Of a stretch of DNA of 64,000 bases, positions 47,401-57,800 are shown one piece after another. This DNA comes from Mytilus galloprovincialis. Lineage: Eukaryota > Mollusca > Bivalvia > Mytilida > Mytilidae. The notes under the pieces are model-generated. The model saw only the letters and a program-made list of their open reading frames with translations, was not told where the DNA came from and searched no databases. Made by a program: the position numbers and the translations under genes. How positions within the stretch are numbered: the first letter of the stretch is position 1; each line of letters begins with the position of its first letter. The stretch is from positions 2,733,001 to 2,797,000 of the forward strand of contig NC_134846.1 of NCBI RefSeq assembly GCF_965363235.1, read 5' to 3'.

Positions 47401-49483
47401 AGTTTAAGTTATCATGGTTCTTATATAAAATGGCTGTTCAAAATCTATTTATTTAATATTTTATCATGTTTATTGACAATTCTTTTTATACATCCTTGAT
47501 ACATGAAGATGAAAACAATTTTAACTTTATATATTTAATCCTTAATTTTGAAAACTGCATTTTATTTAAAAAAAATAAAATATATTTTGTACAAACCAGG
47601 TGCCTATCTGAAATTCATCAAAATCTAAATTTTCAGCACATGAAACACCAACCTAAAACCAGAGACATATAATACAATTGTATTATATGTCTATGCTAAA
47701 ATTATTTACTAGTAATTTTTAGTACAGAAGTATTAAATAACTTTTTTTTTATGATTCAACAATCACCAGAACAACAACATTTAAATAGAAAATACTGATT
47801 TCCGGATTTTATAGTCATTTTCGGTCTGTGTACTGATCCAATAGACCACTTTCAAGTTCATCCCTCACCGGAAAAAACTTGTCAATTATACGCGCCTTTG
47901 TGACATCATTTACCAGATAGAGGGGCTCGCCTGTATCCCTGTCCTATTAACGTTCATCAAGTGTCTTAGTGATCGTCATTGTGCAGGATAAACTAGAAAT
48001 AAACTTTGTTCAGTAGGTACTTAATCACAATTCCCTAATGACAGCGGTGAAGATTGTCAATTTTGAGAATTTAATTTGCCGAATTATCGTGCAATATAGC
48101 TTTATGATTTTTCAACCACTCGCTCAACATTGAAACGGAAGTCATGACGCACCTAAACACACGAGTTTTTGACGGAAATGCATCGAACTCGAAAGTTGTC
48201 TATTTTTATTTCATACGAAAACATTAAGCTGTTTCTCGGCTGACTACTACACTTTGTTCATAGACAGCCCGATCTATAGTAGAATCTGATTAGTTCAAGT
48301 TGTCCAATTAAATTACGTGTATTAAACCGCATTTTACATTGTCAACATGAAGTTTTATTTAATGCTACAATCCATGAAATTTTATCGTTAATAAGAAGTT
48401 CTTTTTTCCTTCCAGCAAATTTATGGAAATTTTTTTTACAAAGGTTAAAATGTATTTTAAACCATAGCCTTGAGTTCAAAATTTACATTTTGTATGACGT
48501 CCGTCACGTTCATGTGCCAAAATCATTCATGAAGATTAGTGGAATTTTATTTTTATGTCTAATTGATATTGTTTTCGATACTTTTTCCTTTATGTAATGC
48601 AAAAGATTATTTCAATTAAGTATAGGAAATTATTTTACGCATTAATTATTAATTAATTATTTGCATATGGAAACAAATTGTTCTGTTTGTTTACATGTTC
48701 TGATTTTATCATGTTTATGTAATGCAACAAAGTATCGTCCAATTCGTTTAAATCTCCAGGGCAGTGCCCTATAAAATTGGGGCGAACCAGTTGTTTAAGT
48801 GAAGCAAATACAAGTGGACTCCAGTTTAACGAAAACATATGACACATTTTTTTGACATACAAAAAACCCAAAGTAATCGGAAACAGTAGAAAATCGTAGT
48901 AAACCTTGACAAAAAACTAAATACCTAAAATCAATCTACAGGACATGCTTTTTAAATTTGAGTAAACACCTGAATAAAAACTCAACAGTGAAAACCGTCA
49001 AACTAGTACAAAAAAACATCACACGATGAAATAATCGTCCACAAGGATTTGTAAATTGTATAGTACTATACAAATCCTTGTCGTCCTCTACATCTACATC
49101 TACATCATAAGATGATCCATCAGCACATTGGTGACTATACGTCGGCGCATCGCAAACAGACACTTAATAAAATATAATAACTAATCAGTGCAATAATTCA
49201 AAAATAATTTTGTGCAGAAACAAAACAAAAATTAACACATTTTTACAAACAGGTTGGATATCTAAATATACTGATCCAGGGAGTTAACACTGATGACGTT
49301 TTGTGGAAGTGAATTCCACAGTACAACTCCTCCTTTCATAACATCTATGTAATATTAACGGAAAACACCTTTAGCTTCTAACACAACACATGTCAAACTT
49401 GGGTCTCTTTTAGAAATAGTATATGCAGCTGTCAAACCCGAAATTCCACCTCCAACAATCAAAACATCTACATCGACTGTCAT
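29168..49483 (-). CDS. Flavin-containing monoamine oxidase homologue, complete gene in 11 exons
   Basis: Exons (5' to 3'): 49369-49483, 43700-43787, 42402-42576, 41607-41721, 40764-40921, 39781-39870, 33119-33206, 32011-32111, 30807-30986, 30082-30269, 29168-29438. They sum to 1569 bases, 522 residues plus stop; every intron is GT-AG and every phase matches. The length equals vertebrate MAO (about 520-527). Known MAOs oxidatively deaminate amines with FAD on the outer mitochondrial membrane. Seen here: the dinucleotide-binding VGGGISG (10-16), RVGGRT, GGQWVG, Lys303 at the conserved flavin-facing lysine, the [10 protein letters not shown] motif (436-445), and a C-terminal hydrophobic segment (about 497-518) ending RRKS, a tail anchor. 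The covalent-FAD cysteine is replaced by Ser410, and the two aromatic-cage tyrosines by Pro411 and Phe448. Substrate is therefore uncertain; an L-amino-acid or polyamine oxidase relative is possible. Confidence 0.93.
29690..29945 (+). repeat. Dispersed mussel-type repeat in MAO intron 10
   Basis: Shows TAGATTAGACCCTTGGTTTT, CCTGTTTGAATTGTTTTACA and CTCATTGGCACTTATACCAC; the variant with GTTCATGAATAAGCG upstream. Confidence 0.65.
30082..30269 (-). CDS. MAO homologue exon 10 (flavin attachment region)
   Basis: Bounded by TTTTAACAG and GTAACT. Encodes [12 protein letters not shown] to LRHSFDR. The stretch [20 protein letters not shown] aligns with the segment where vertebrate MAO has SGGCY; here it is SEGSP, so the FAD-bearing cysteine is absent, although two cysteines follow three and four residues later. 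Confidence 0.93.
30807..30986 (-). CDS. MAO homologue exon 9
   Basis: Exactly 60 codons between GTTTTGTAG and GTAAGT. Encodes [12 protein letters not shown] to [13 protein letters not shown], matching the FW motif and the domain-crossing strands of the family. Confidence 0.93.
32011..32111 (-). CDS. MAO homologue exon 8 (conserved active-site lysine)
   Basis: Bounded by TTATTGCAG and GTAAGT. Encodes [11 protein letters not shown] to [12 protein letters not shown]. Lys303 aligns with the lysine that hydrogen-bonds flavin N5 through water in MAO and related oxidases, and it is retained. Confidence 0.92.
32145..32255 (+). repeat. Dispersed mussel-type repeat fragment in MAO intron 7
   Basis: Only the 3' half: GTGACCTATAGTTGTTAATT, then GGAGAGTTGTCTCATTGGCA and ACCACATCTTC. 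Confidence 0.65.
32785..33058. repeat. Dispersed repeat in MAO intron 7
   Basis: Starts GAATGAGTCCCCAGTACACA and ends CTATCCTAGGTGGGGCATAA. Carries GTACCAAGTTTCAAGTTGAT, a motif resembling parts of the 500-bp unit in intron 6. Boundaries approximate. Confidence 0.45.
33119..33206 (-). CDS. MAO homologue exon 7
   Basis: Bounded by TTTTTGTAG and GTAAGT. Encodes [20 protein letters not shown] then PPNMT, the strand leading to the conserved proline pair of the FAD domain. Confidence 0.92.
34970..35135 (+). repeat. Dispersed mussel-type repeat nested in intron 6
   Basis: TTTCGGGACCTTTTAAAGC, GACTATGCGGTATGGGC, GGTGACCTATAGTTG and ACCACATCTTC in order. Confidence 0.65.
35664..38480. mobile_element. 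Composite repeat with about five 500-bp internal units
   Basis: Left end GAGGCTCTAAAGAGCC then GTCGCTCACC; right end CTCACTTGGCCCTTCGGGCC then AGGTGAGCT, so the termini share GCTCACC inverted and the right end forms a GGCCCTTCGGGCC hairpin. Unit starts (ATTGACTATAAAGGGCAATA) fall at 35914, 36390, 36891, 37393 and 37893. It ends in a GACGACGG microsatellite (about 38371-38420). Confidence 0.8.
38371..38420. repeat. ACGACGG microsatellite
   Basis: Iterated ACGACGG/ACGACGACGG immediately before the right terminus of the composite repeat. Confidence 0.85.
39781..39870 (-). CDS. MAO homologue exon 6
   Basis: Exactly 30 codons between TTGTTTTAG and GTAAGT. Encodes [17 protein letters not shown] and [12 protein letters not shown], the conserved GGxxQ loop and following strand of flavin amine oxidases. 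Confidence 0.93.
40764..40921 (-). CDS. MAO homologue exon 5
   Basis: Bounded by TGATTTTAG and GTAAAG. Encodes [18 protein letters not shown], then [13 protein letters not shown] to EFKIK, which aligns with the segment preceding the GG(S/A)xQ motif of MAO. Confidence 0.92.
41607..41721 (-). CDS. MAO homologue exon 4
   Basis: Bounded by AATTTCAG and GTTTGT. Encodes [16 protein letters not shown] to VSQNVWTQ, a helical part of the substrate domain. Confidence 0.92.
42402..42576 (-). CDS. MAO homologue exon 3
   Basis: Bounded by TATTTTCAG and GTAGGT. Encodes [18 protein letters not shown] and onward to [10 protein letters not shown], the start of the substrate domain. Confidence 0.92.
43700..43787 (-). 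CDS. MAO homologue exon 2
   Basis: Bounded by TTTTCTAG and GTAAGT. Encodes [12 protein letters not shown] through FDLGGQWVG, the second FAD-contacting motif of flavin amine oxidases. Confidence 0.93.
45041..45704 (-). pseudogene. Decayed transposon-like ORF in MAO intron 1
   Basis: Locally higher GC and protein-like. A frame from ATG 45704 ([20 protein letters not shown]) stops after 38 codons at a small tandem duplication near 45594-45608. The frame continues as [19 protein letters not shown], then shifts again near 45475 to a 144-codon frame ending at 45041 ([35 protein letters not shown]). The basic, proline-rich stretch followed by an acidic one resembles nucleic-acid-binding ORFs of invertebrate mobile elements, but I cannot name the family. 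It is antisense-free, meaning on the same strand as MAO, but not spliced into it. Confidence 0.5.
46803..47001. mobile_element. Small inverted-repeat element in MAO intron 1
   Basis: Ends AGGGAAGCTACCATTTGATT and its complement AAATCAAATGGTAGCTCCCT; the arms continue into G7 on the left and a 19-base C run on the right. Confidence 0.75.
49369..49483 (-). CDS. MAO homologue exon 1 (start codon, FAD-binding motif)
   Basis: Starts at ATG 49483 and encodes [16 protein letters not shown] and the following helix up to VVLEAK. The GxGxxG-type loop binds the ADP part of FAD. The donor is AAAG|GTGTTT; the split codon is completed to Asp by exon 2, giving EAKDRVGGRT as in the family. The start sits directly before the beta strand, as in MAO. 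Confidence 0.93.
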
Positions 49484-49620
49484 TTTATTCCAGATCTTGA
49501 AAACGAAAGTAGATCTATGACCTTTGACTTTCGGGTTCGATCCTCAAGATATCGGAGACACATGAGATGTTCCTAATGGTTTACAATATGGGTTGCACTA
49601 ATGACAATATGTCTAGTAAC

Positions 49621-49756
49621 ACAGGCACTTGTTTCTATCCATACGAAGGTCGACTATCCATATATTTATATGGATAGTCGATATCCATACGAAGGTCGAC
49701 TATCCATATATTTATATGGATAGTCGACCTTCGTATGGATAGAAACAAGTGCCTGT
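49621..49756. mobile_element. 136-bp palindromic foldback element upstream of MAO
   Basis: Begins ACAGGCACTTGTTTCTATCC and ends with its exact complement; the arms (CATACGAAGGTCGACTATCC) continue to the centre, with an internal duplication. The 10-base direct repeat GTCTAGTAAC flanks it (49611-49620, 49757-49766), a target duplication of the size made by Mutator-like transposases. It lies about 130 bases upstream of the MAO start codon. Confidence 0.85.
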
Positions 49757-49766
49757 GTCTAGTAAC

Positions 49767-50076
49767 CTAAAAGCTAAGGAAATATATAGCACCATCAGAT
49801 TTAATAGCGAGAAATAATTAAACAAATATTTATTAACAAAATAAAGAATGATTTTGATATCTCTAGTGATCCAGGTTATAAAATAATTTTATTGAATCCA
49901 TTGAATACACCTTATCGCTATTTGTCCGCCATTACTGGATATCACACAGGTTCCCGAAAAACAAAATATCTGACACCACAATGGAAAAGTGATTGTTGTA
50001 TGCGTCAAAAGTTCAAGCGGCCGGGTCAGCCGGGATTAGCGATAAGGTGTTTTGTTTGTTGTCCGTGTAACTCTTA
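49767..50076. other. Intergenic DNA upstream of MAO
   Basis: AT-rich; a segment near 49910-49945 (CGCTATTTGTCCGCCATTACT) also occurs near 33735, so it is repetitive. No gene seen. Confidence 0.4.
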
Positions 50077-50235
50077 CAGTGGCGGATCCGGCAAGGGGGG
50101 GGGGGGGTTCCGGGGGTTGGAACCCCCCTTTTTTTTTGGACGATCAATGCATTTGAATTGGGATACATAGTTGGACCCCCCCCCTTTTGTCCTCGGTTGG
50201 GACCCCCCTTTTTTAAAATGGCTGGATCCGCCCCT
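50077..50235. mobile_element. GGCGGATCC-ended small element
   Basis: Starts CAGTGGCGGATCCGGC and ends GCTGGATCCGCCCCTG, a clear terminal inverted repeat, with G10 and C9 runs inside. Confidence 0.75.
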
Positions 50236-50704
50236 GGACTTATCAATTCAATGTTTTAATGAAGTTTTCAAATTTTAGGAATATGGAATTTTTATCTAAG
50301 TTTTAAAGTATCAAAGTTCCAAATTTTCACCAAATAATTATAATTCAAAAATTCTAAATATCGTTTTTTATTTGATAGTCTAGATATTTGATTAAACTTT
50401 AAAAGTATTAAACTTTACGTGCAGTTTTGATTTTTTCGATTTTTGAAAGTAATTTTTTAATTAAATTAACAAAAACAAAAAAGGGGCGAAAAGAGTGGGG
50501 TACCTGTAAACTGCGAAACGGAATAAAAGCGGAACTTAGTTCTAATTATTGGTACGGTAGGAGTAGTACCGAATTCGTGGTGTCGCAATGAACGTTGTGC
50601 TAGCCTCGAATGTGGGAGATGTTGATATCTTTTTTGCTTTGCTACCCGCTATACACGCTGAATTTAAGAGTAAGATCAACTGTTAGTAGCTTGGGGCTAT
50701 GATC

Positions 50705-50830
50705 CTGTTATACGGTATCTAAATAAACTCATCATAGATACCAGGATGAACATTTTGTATTTGCACCAGACCCGCGTTTCACCTACGAAAGACTCATCAA
50801 TACGCTCGAATCAAATAATTTAAAGTTAAA
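50705..50830 (-). repeat. Dispersed repeat with GTCTGG/GAGTC core, reversed
   Basis: ATCATAGATACCAGGATGAA, CAGACCCGCGTTTC and GAAAGACTCATCAATACGCTC are the reverse complement of the element seen at 56665-56885 and 58325-58555. Confidence 0.65.
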
Positions 50831-51329
50831 ATTAAAGGCCAAATATAAAAGTCAAATAAAATTAAAAAGCTCAAATTAAGTAAACGTTTACATCCAACTC
50901 ATCGTTCTGGTTTCGTAAAAGTTGAATACATTCATATTATATAAACGTCTACCATAAACTCGGACACTTTTAAGTCATTCCAATTGATATTTTACAGTGT
51001 GTCTTTCTATGTTATGATGTTATACATGTACTACTGTTCAGAAAGGGAGAATGTTTGGTACCATTAAAACGTTTAATCCCGTTCATAAAGGGCCCCAAAA
51101 ATTACTAGTGTAAAATCATTCAAAAGTTAAGCACCACCTATTTGTATTGCATCGAATTTTTTTTCAACAAATTTAAAAACATATTATCATTATGTGAAAA
51201 CAATCTTATCATGTACAAAAATAAAATTACAGTGAAACTTAAATTTCGTTTCTGAATTGTGTAATTTACACTATTTCTATGAACGAAAAGTTTTCATGCA
51301 TAGAACCTTCACAATTGACCAAACATGAT

Positions 51330-51470
51330 ATAGATTAGACCGTTGGTTTTCCCGCTTGCTGTTCGGTGTGAGCTTAGGCTCCGTGATGCATGGTGTCCGT
51401 ACCTTGACCTATAATTATTTACTTTTATAAATTGTGACTTGGATGGAGAGTTGTCTCATTGTAATGAAGA
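51330..51470 (+). repeat. Dispersed mussel-type repeat
   Basis: ATATAGATTAGACCGTTGGT, GGTGTGAGCTTAGGCTCC, then GACTTGGATGGAGAGTTGTC. Followed at 51590-51640 by a B-box-like GGTTCAAATCCCGGCG, probably an older tRNA-derived fragment. Confidence 0.6.
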
Positions 51471-53710
51471 GAGGTTGTTACACATGCTATTGACTCAAAT
51501 ATTGACATTAAATTTTGCTAATGTATACCATAAACAGACGACAACCACTGAACATCAGATTCCTGACTTAGGACAGGTGCAAACAATTGATATATCATCT
51601 TCGCCTGAGCATAGGTTCAAATCCCGGCGAGGGAAGAACACAAATCATGCTTCGTATAATGAACAACTAACGAAACGCATATGTAATGTATTTAATGAAT
51701 TAGGCTTAGGAAAGCTCCAAGTGATTGTAAAGGGGAGCTCCGAGCGATTGTACAGTAAGCTTGCAAGCGATTGTACATTAAATAAAAAAATACGACTGAG
51801 AGAATGAATATTATATGTTGGTGTCTACTGGGACAATGACTTTTAAACTTTCAGACAGGTAAGACTATAAATCAGAAAAGGTACATGTGAAAATTCTGGT
51901 AGTAACGATGTTTTTTTCGATGTTTATTTAACATTTTTGAATGCTGCTCCGTGACAGTTTTGATCGAATTACTCGGAGCCCCACTATTCTAAAGAAAACG
52001 TTGATATATGTCGTTTTTATTGTTGTATTGGTTTATATTTTCTTATATACCTATATGGAGTTACTTTCTTTCAGAATGACTGTTAATGACAGGTCATTCT
52101 TTTTCAGAATCAACCCGGACGATACCATGTTTCAATGAAATATGCTCAAAGGCATAAAATAATGACCTGTGTGAGGTCATTATTTTCCTTGATAAAAATG
52201 CAATCTATAATTTACTTCAAAATTTTATTCGTCTGATAGTTTTTTGTTGCCGATTTGGAAATTTATTTTTTAAAGTTCATTCGATGATAGATGTAAAAGA
52301 AACCTTCATTACCCGCATTTTAATTTTAGAAACAAATAACGTGAAGTTTTGTTAATTTATCGCTACAATAAAAAACATTATCATATATGTGAGATGAATT
52401 TTGATATAGACTTTAATAAATAAAAAGCCCGATTTAACATATTCGTGTGTTAGATTTTGAAAATCTTATTGAGTCACACTGAATAGGTTGATTGCTTTTT
52501 GGTTGCTTGCTTTACGTCCAGTGGCAAATATTTCATGCATGTTCATGACGATAAATGCTGAATAGGAAATCATACTGTGACCTACGTGTATTTATATTCG
52601 TCTTCGTGTCAGTTCTTAACTTTTTTAAATTTATGCATACCTTTTACTCTATCAAATGATCAACTAATAAGATAATCTTATATTCTATTGAATAACATTA
52701 ACGTAACTCAGAAAAGGGTCGGGTGCGGAGGTTATATAATTATATCCCGATTATCTGTTAATTAAATGTATTGCTTTTCAAAAGACAATATTTCTGAATT
52801 TTTCATTCGATTCAATTAAAATTGTTAAAAAATAACCACGTTTCCACGATAGAAATGACATTACAAATAGAAAAAAAACCCATACCCCTCCCCCTTTTCC
52901 ATAAACTAAGTGGTACAATACATTACTTACAATGTGTCTTGTATTTGCCATACACAGTTATCGGATGGTAACAATACATTTGTGTCTTACTTCATGCAGT
53001 TACAGTAACATTTTTATTGTGTATGGATAATATTTTTTAAAAGGTTTATATCTAGATTCATTTGCGAGTTTTATTTCACATTCTAAATCGTATTGTAACA
53101 TGAACGCATTAGAAAGGAATATCCCACTGTAGTGTTGTCGGTAAAATAGGATACTGAATTTTGCAAATCTTTATAAAAAATAATATTTTTTTTACGGTAT
53201 ATAAGTCAGATAATGCATAAGATAAGGCATGTGCCTCAATGTAGTTACGGCCCTGTAGTAAAAGTGAGGTAAGTATTCCTGAAACAATATACCTCAAGTT
53301 AAATGAAACCAATTTTCAGACATTTCAAGTACATGTATGTTTAAATAATATTTATACTTTTATTATTTAAAGATTTTGGAAGTGTTTCCCGATTATTTTA
53401 AAAAAATAGATGAATTTATGAAGAATCTGGTGCCATCTCATACAGTACTTTCAATTAGTCCAAATAACTATGACATCTTGAAAGCCTATTATATTTTTTT
53501 TCTTTGACGCGCAGGAAGGCGTCAAAGCAAACATTTCAAGTAGCCTTCCAAGACGTCATAATTATTTGGACCAGTAACTTTCGATTAGACCATCTGAGTT
53601 TTTTTTCCAGTACATTACAAGCCACACAATTTATTTTTAAACTACCACAGAACAAACCATTTATTTTCGTGATTATCAAGGCTGAGTTATTTATTTTCAA
53701 AATCCTCCTG
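51471..53710. other. Intergenic DNA
   Basis: Open frames here (for example 51439-51807) begin inside repeats and show no domain. A hairpin around GACAGGTCATT/AATGACCTGT lies at 52090-52170. No gene supported. Confidence 0.5.
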
Positions 53711-53713
53711 TGA

Positions 53714-53736
53714 CCCCCCCCCCCCCCCCCCCCCCC
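53714..53736. repeat. Poly-C run (about 23 C)
   Basis: Uninterrupted cytosine run followed by GAATACCAAATGGTCG, which resembles an inverted end of the GACCATTTGATATTCTGGG sequence at about 3504. Possibly the end of another small element. Confidence 0.7.
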
Positions 53737-54244
53737 GAATACCAAATGGTCGTCCCCTTATTGGAGTTGTCAGGCGATTAATCTGGTTTCCGCTTGTATT
53801 ACGCTACACTCAAACATGAACAAAAGTGTAGTAGTCAGCCGAGATTCAGCTTATCAGGCGATGGAATCTCGATGTCACTAAAACAGGGATTCGAATCCCC
53901 CAAAGGAAAACTAATTTGCTTACGTTAGTTTCAAGATATTACATAGTTAGGAGAAGCAGACAGTTATTTAAAAAAAAAAAATTAATAGGATATATGTATT
54001 TTTGATATTCAAAATATAAGATAGATTTTATAATTTCTAAGACAACTTATTAAGTTTATGAAATATCTTATTTACATTATAAGATATCTTGGTTTTTTTT
54101 TTCATTAAGAAATGATTATTATACATTTTAAAAGTTATTTCCTTTATTTACAAGATACTTAAAAATAAAGTTTATATGAGACATCTTATATATGGTTTAC
54201 AAGATATCTAGCTCTTGAAATGAAGAAGACGCCACACTCTGTAT

Positions 54245-54590
54245 ATATAGATATAGAAGATGTGGTATGAGTGCCAATGAGACAACTCTCCACCCAAGTC
54301 ACATTTTATAAAATGCCTGTCTTAAGTCAGGAGTCGTCTGCAGTAATTCATTGGTTGTTATTATTTGCTGTATTTCATATTTGATTATCGTTCTCATTAG
54401 TCTGTAAAAAATCAAGCCGTTAGTTTTCTCGTTTGAATTGTTTTGCATGTCATTTCGAGGCCTTTATGGATGACTATGCGGTATGGTGATTACTCATCTT
54501 TCAAGGCCGTATAGTGACCTTAAGTTGTTAATTTCTGTGTCACTTTCTATGGATGAGTTGTCTTATTGGCACTCATACCACATCCTGTGT
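54245..54590. repeat. Dispersed mussel-type repeat pair, head to head
   Basis: A short reversed piece (AATGAGACAACTCTCCACCC) is followed by a plus copy (GTCTTAAGTCAGGAGTC to ACTCATACCACATCC). Confidence 0.65.
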
Positions 54591-55254
54591 ATTAAAGATA
54601 TCATGTTTGCTAAATAAGATATCTTATATTGATTGATTGATTGATTGATTGTTGGTTGCTTAACGTCCAGATATGTTATAACATGAATAAAATATCTAAT
54701 AAACTTAATAAGATATATTTATAGACTGTTTGATAAGATATCTTTTTAATATATAAGGCGTCTCATTTAGCATGTTTAGTTTAAAAGATATCTCAATTGG
54801 TTGATGAAATATCTCATTTAGTTTTAAATATTATCTTTAAAAAAGGATGCATATAAAAGGAACTTGCCATACAGGTACGACTTTTGATTTTTTGGACAAT
54901 GATAAATAATTCAGCCTTTAACTGGCGAATATGATCATTTTGTCCACAAGCCAAACCCCAACCAAAGAGATAATTTGGTCGGCATTTCAGCAACTTTTTT
55001 CGTCCGTTTATAATAGTTGTATATATATTGAAAGGTACGGTCTTGATTTTTATTGATTCTGTATTTACATTAAGTTTTATCATAGATCAAATTTATTCGT
55101 TCAGTGTATATTTACTTGATTGTTTTCATATATCTTTTGATTGAGTTAAGCCTTTCAATTGATATTTTACAGTGTGTCTTTTTATGTTGTGATGCAACAC
55201 TATTGTTTCAGGTAAAGGTGAAGGTTGGTACCTATTAAAACGTTTATACCCTCT

Positions 55255-55535
55255 GCATTTGTTTGCACCTGTCGTTAGTCAGGAACCTGATTTTAAGTGG
55301 TTGTCGTTTGTTGATGTGGTTCATAATTGTTTCTCGTTTTTTTTTATATAAATTAGACCGTTGGTTTTTCCGTTTGAATGGTTGTACACTTTTCATGCAT
55401 TTTTTTGGGCCCTTTATTGCTTGCTGTTCGGTGAGAGTCAAGGCTCCGTGATAAAGACCGTATTTTAACCTATTATGGTTTACTTTTACAAATTATGACT
55501 TGGATGGAGAGTTGTCTCATTGGCATCATGGCATA
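55255..55535 (+). repeat. Dispersed mussel-type repeat, long copy
   Basis: From GTTAGTCAGGAACCTGA through ATTAGACCGTTGGTTTTTCC to GACTTGGATGGAGAGTTGTC; closely related to 51330-51470. Confidence 0.7.
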
Positions 55536-56203
55536 TCTTCACATATATTACCTACGCTAACCCTAAGCTAACAAATCGGAAAAGGGGGTGGGTGTGAACA
55601 CAGCGGCTCTATCTAAATCGTATTCGTTCTCGCACAACTAATGGCACGCATCTCTTTTCGTGAGTACATGTAGCAAAACCTACTACTTCATTTTAAATCG
55701 GGTGAATAGTTGTCTCATTGGCAAGCATAACATATCTCCGTATTTTCACGGATATTTGATGACAAGTCTCATTGGTTGATGTTATATTATTGCAATCGGC
55801 TATCCTCGGGTGAATCCAATCCTCTCCTAGTATTCGTGAGATGAAGGTACGGAATCGGCCGAGTTGTGACGAATGGTCTTATTCGTTGATGTTATAATGA
55901 AAGAAAGGAAAGAGAGGTTGTGACAATCAAATACTCTGTATGCATGAAATTATGCTATTTTCTTTGAATTACGAATTAAAAGTTGTTCTTCATATCGTTT
56001 TCTTATTTAAGTTCTTAGCCTATTTAAAGCATAAAAAGTACATTTTTTGACAGCAGGGTCCATATTTGATATCGTCTTTTGACTCCGAATTTGATATTAT
56101 TTCAACAGGTTACCTAGGACGTCCTGGTACCAAGTCAAGTTAAAGCAACGCAAAGAAGTAACACTAAGCTTTTAATCTGTACAATTCTTGGGGAAACTAT
56201 ACT

Positions 56204-56361
56204 CAGGGGCGGATCCAGCCATTTTAAAAAGGGGGGTTCCTAACCCAGGACAAAGGGGGGGGGGGTTCCAATTACATGTCCCCATTCAAATGCATTGATC
56301 GTCCAAAAAAAGGGGGGTTCCAACCCCCGGAACCCCCCCCCCCCCTTTGGATCCTCGCCTG
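56204..56361. mobile_element. GGCGGATCC-ended small element
   Basis: CAGGGGCGGATCCAGCCA at the left, TTTGGATCCTCGCCTG at the right. The closest internal match is to 14568-14715, sharing TGTCCCCATTCAAATG. Confidence 0.7.
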
Positions 56362-56664
56362 TTACTGCTTCATATTTGCTTTACATGACAATCTCATCGG
56401 AACATAGTAAAATTTCCCCTCAAATTACGCCGATTGAATATTTGATTTGACTTATTATGACTGCTCTTAATTGATCGAGTACCGGGATGTCATCGGTAAC
56501 CTGTCGAAACATAATATAAACCGGAGTAAAAAGTCTGTAATATGAAAATAGCCTTACTGGGTCGATGCCACTGCTGGTGGACGTTTCGTCCTCGAGGGTA
56601 CCACCAGCCCAGTAGTCAGCACTTCTATTTATATGGTCATTTTTATAAATTTCCTGTTTACAAA

Positions 56665-56885
56665 ACTTTGAATTTTTCGAAAAACTAAGGATTTTCTTAC
56701 CCCCAGGAGTAGATTACCTTAGCCGTATTTGGCATAACTTTTTGGAATTTTGGGTCCTCAATGCATTTAAACTTTGTATTTGTTTGGCTTTTTAACTGTT
56801 TTGATCTGAGCGTCACTGATGAGTCTTATCTTGACGAAACGCGCGTCTGGCGTATTAAATTATAATCCTGGTACCTTTGATAACT
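56665..56885 (+). repeat. Dispersed 220-bp repeat, copy 1
   Basis: TTTTTCGAAAAACTAAGG, GAGTAGATTACCTTAGCC, GAGCGTCACTGATGAGTC, GACGAAACGCGCGTCTGGCG and CCTGGTACCTTTGATAA in order. Confidence 0.75.
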
Positions 56886-57800
56886 AATTAGACTTGACCC
56901 CCAATACTAAATGTGCACCTAAAATATAAATTTGGTTCATTTAAGTATATATATAAAATTGAGAATGGAAATGGGGAATGTGTCAAATAGACAACAACCC
57001 GACCATAGAAATAACAACAGCAGAAGGTCACCAATAGGTCTTCAATGTAGCGAGAAATGCCCGCAACCGGAGACTTCCTTCAGCTGACTATATATATATA
57101 TATGTTATGATAAGGAAGAAGAACGCATAGGCTACACCTTATAATTTATTAATCAGCAAAAACTACAGTAAGCAGTGATACAGTATCAACTAAAACTTGT
57201 AAAAGTCAGCAAAATTTAAGCAGTTACGAATTATGTATAATATACTAGTTATATATACATAAAAATGACTCAGAAAGCAGAACACTATCTAGGATATTTC
57301 AATTATAAGCATAGGACCAATACTTATCATTATTCCAAAACTATTGAAAACTTGAGTTTTATTTTTTTTCAAAAATATTTGATTTTCAAACATTAATATT
57401 TTTATAGTAGCTAGATGATATTCAGTATTTAAAGGACTATGGGTAATTTCATTGTTTGTACACCAAAATGAAAATAACGTTACGCCATTGGTTGAATTTC
57501 CATTGTTTAAAACGTTTTAAACTAATCACAACGTTTTTGAAAATATTTCCCGGAATGCATAAGATTTTGAATTGCGAATTGCGAATTTAGCTAGTGGTCA
57601 TTAGGGACTTTTTGTACTAAGTTAGTTTATAAAGTCTCTATGGTTATCTAGTTAAGAAACAGTGTTTTCATCTAAAAAATAAACCAACAAATTATAAAAA
57701 ATATGTTTTTTTTTATTGTTAGATTTATTTGCGATTGCTTTTAAAAACAACAAAAGGCTTTAAGCATGCGAGTTTATTTTTATAAGCCAGGCATATCACC

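Larger units (their letters stand above)
43788..49368 (-). other. MAO intron 1 (5.6 kb)
   Basis: Long first intron between exons 2 and 1. It holds the decayed transposon-like ORF at 45041-45704, an inverted-repeat element at 46803-47001, and otherwise AT-rich DNA with no exon-like signal on either strand that I can support. Confidence 0.85.
53975..57800. repeat. Composite repeat, copy B (inverted partner of 8285-11045)
   Basis: Collinear inverted match to copy A, lengthened by insertions: dispersed-repeat copies at 54245-54590 and 55255-55535, a GGCGGATCC element at 56204, and the block at 56560-57080. Shared landmarks: TTTCTAAGACAACTTATTAA near 54037, GCCAAACCCCAACCAAAGAG near 54950, GACAGCAGGGTCC near 56049, GAAGAAGAACGCAT near 57115, TTATAAGCCAGGC near 57780. 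Confidence 0.7.

Noticed and set aside
51439-51807. 122-codon plus-strand ORF
   Set aside because: Begins inside a dispersed repeat and runs through a B-box-like fragment; no recognisable protein feature.
51941-52138. 65-codon ORF with a hydrophobic stretch as a small membrane protein
   Set aside because: Hydrophobicity follows from T-rich DNA; no conserved motif, promoter or transcript sign.
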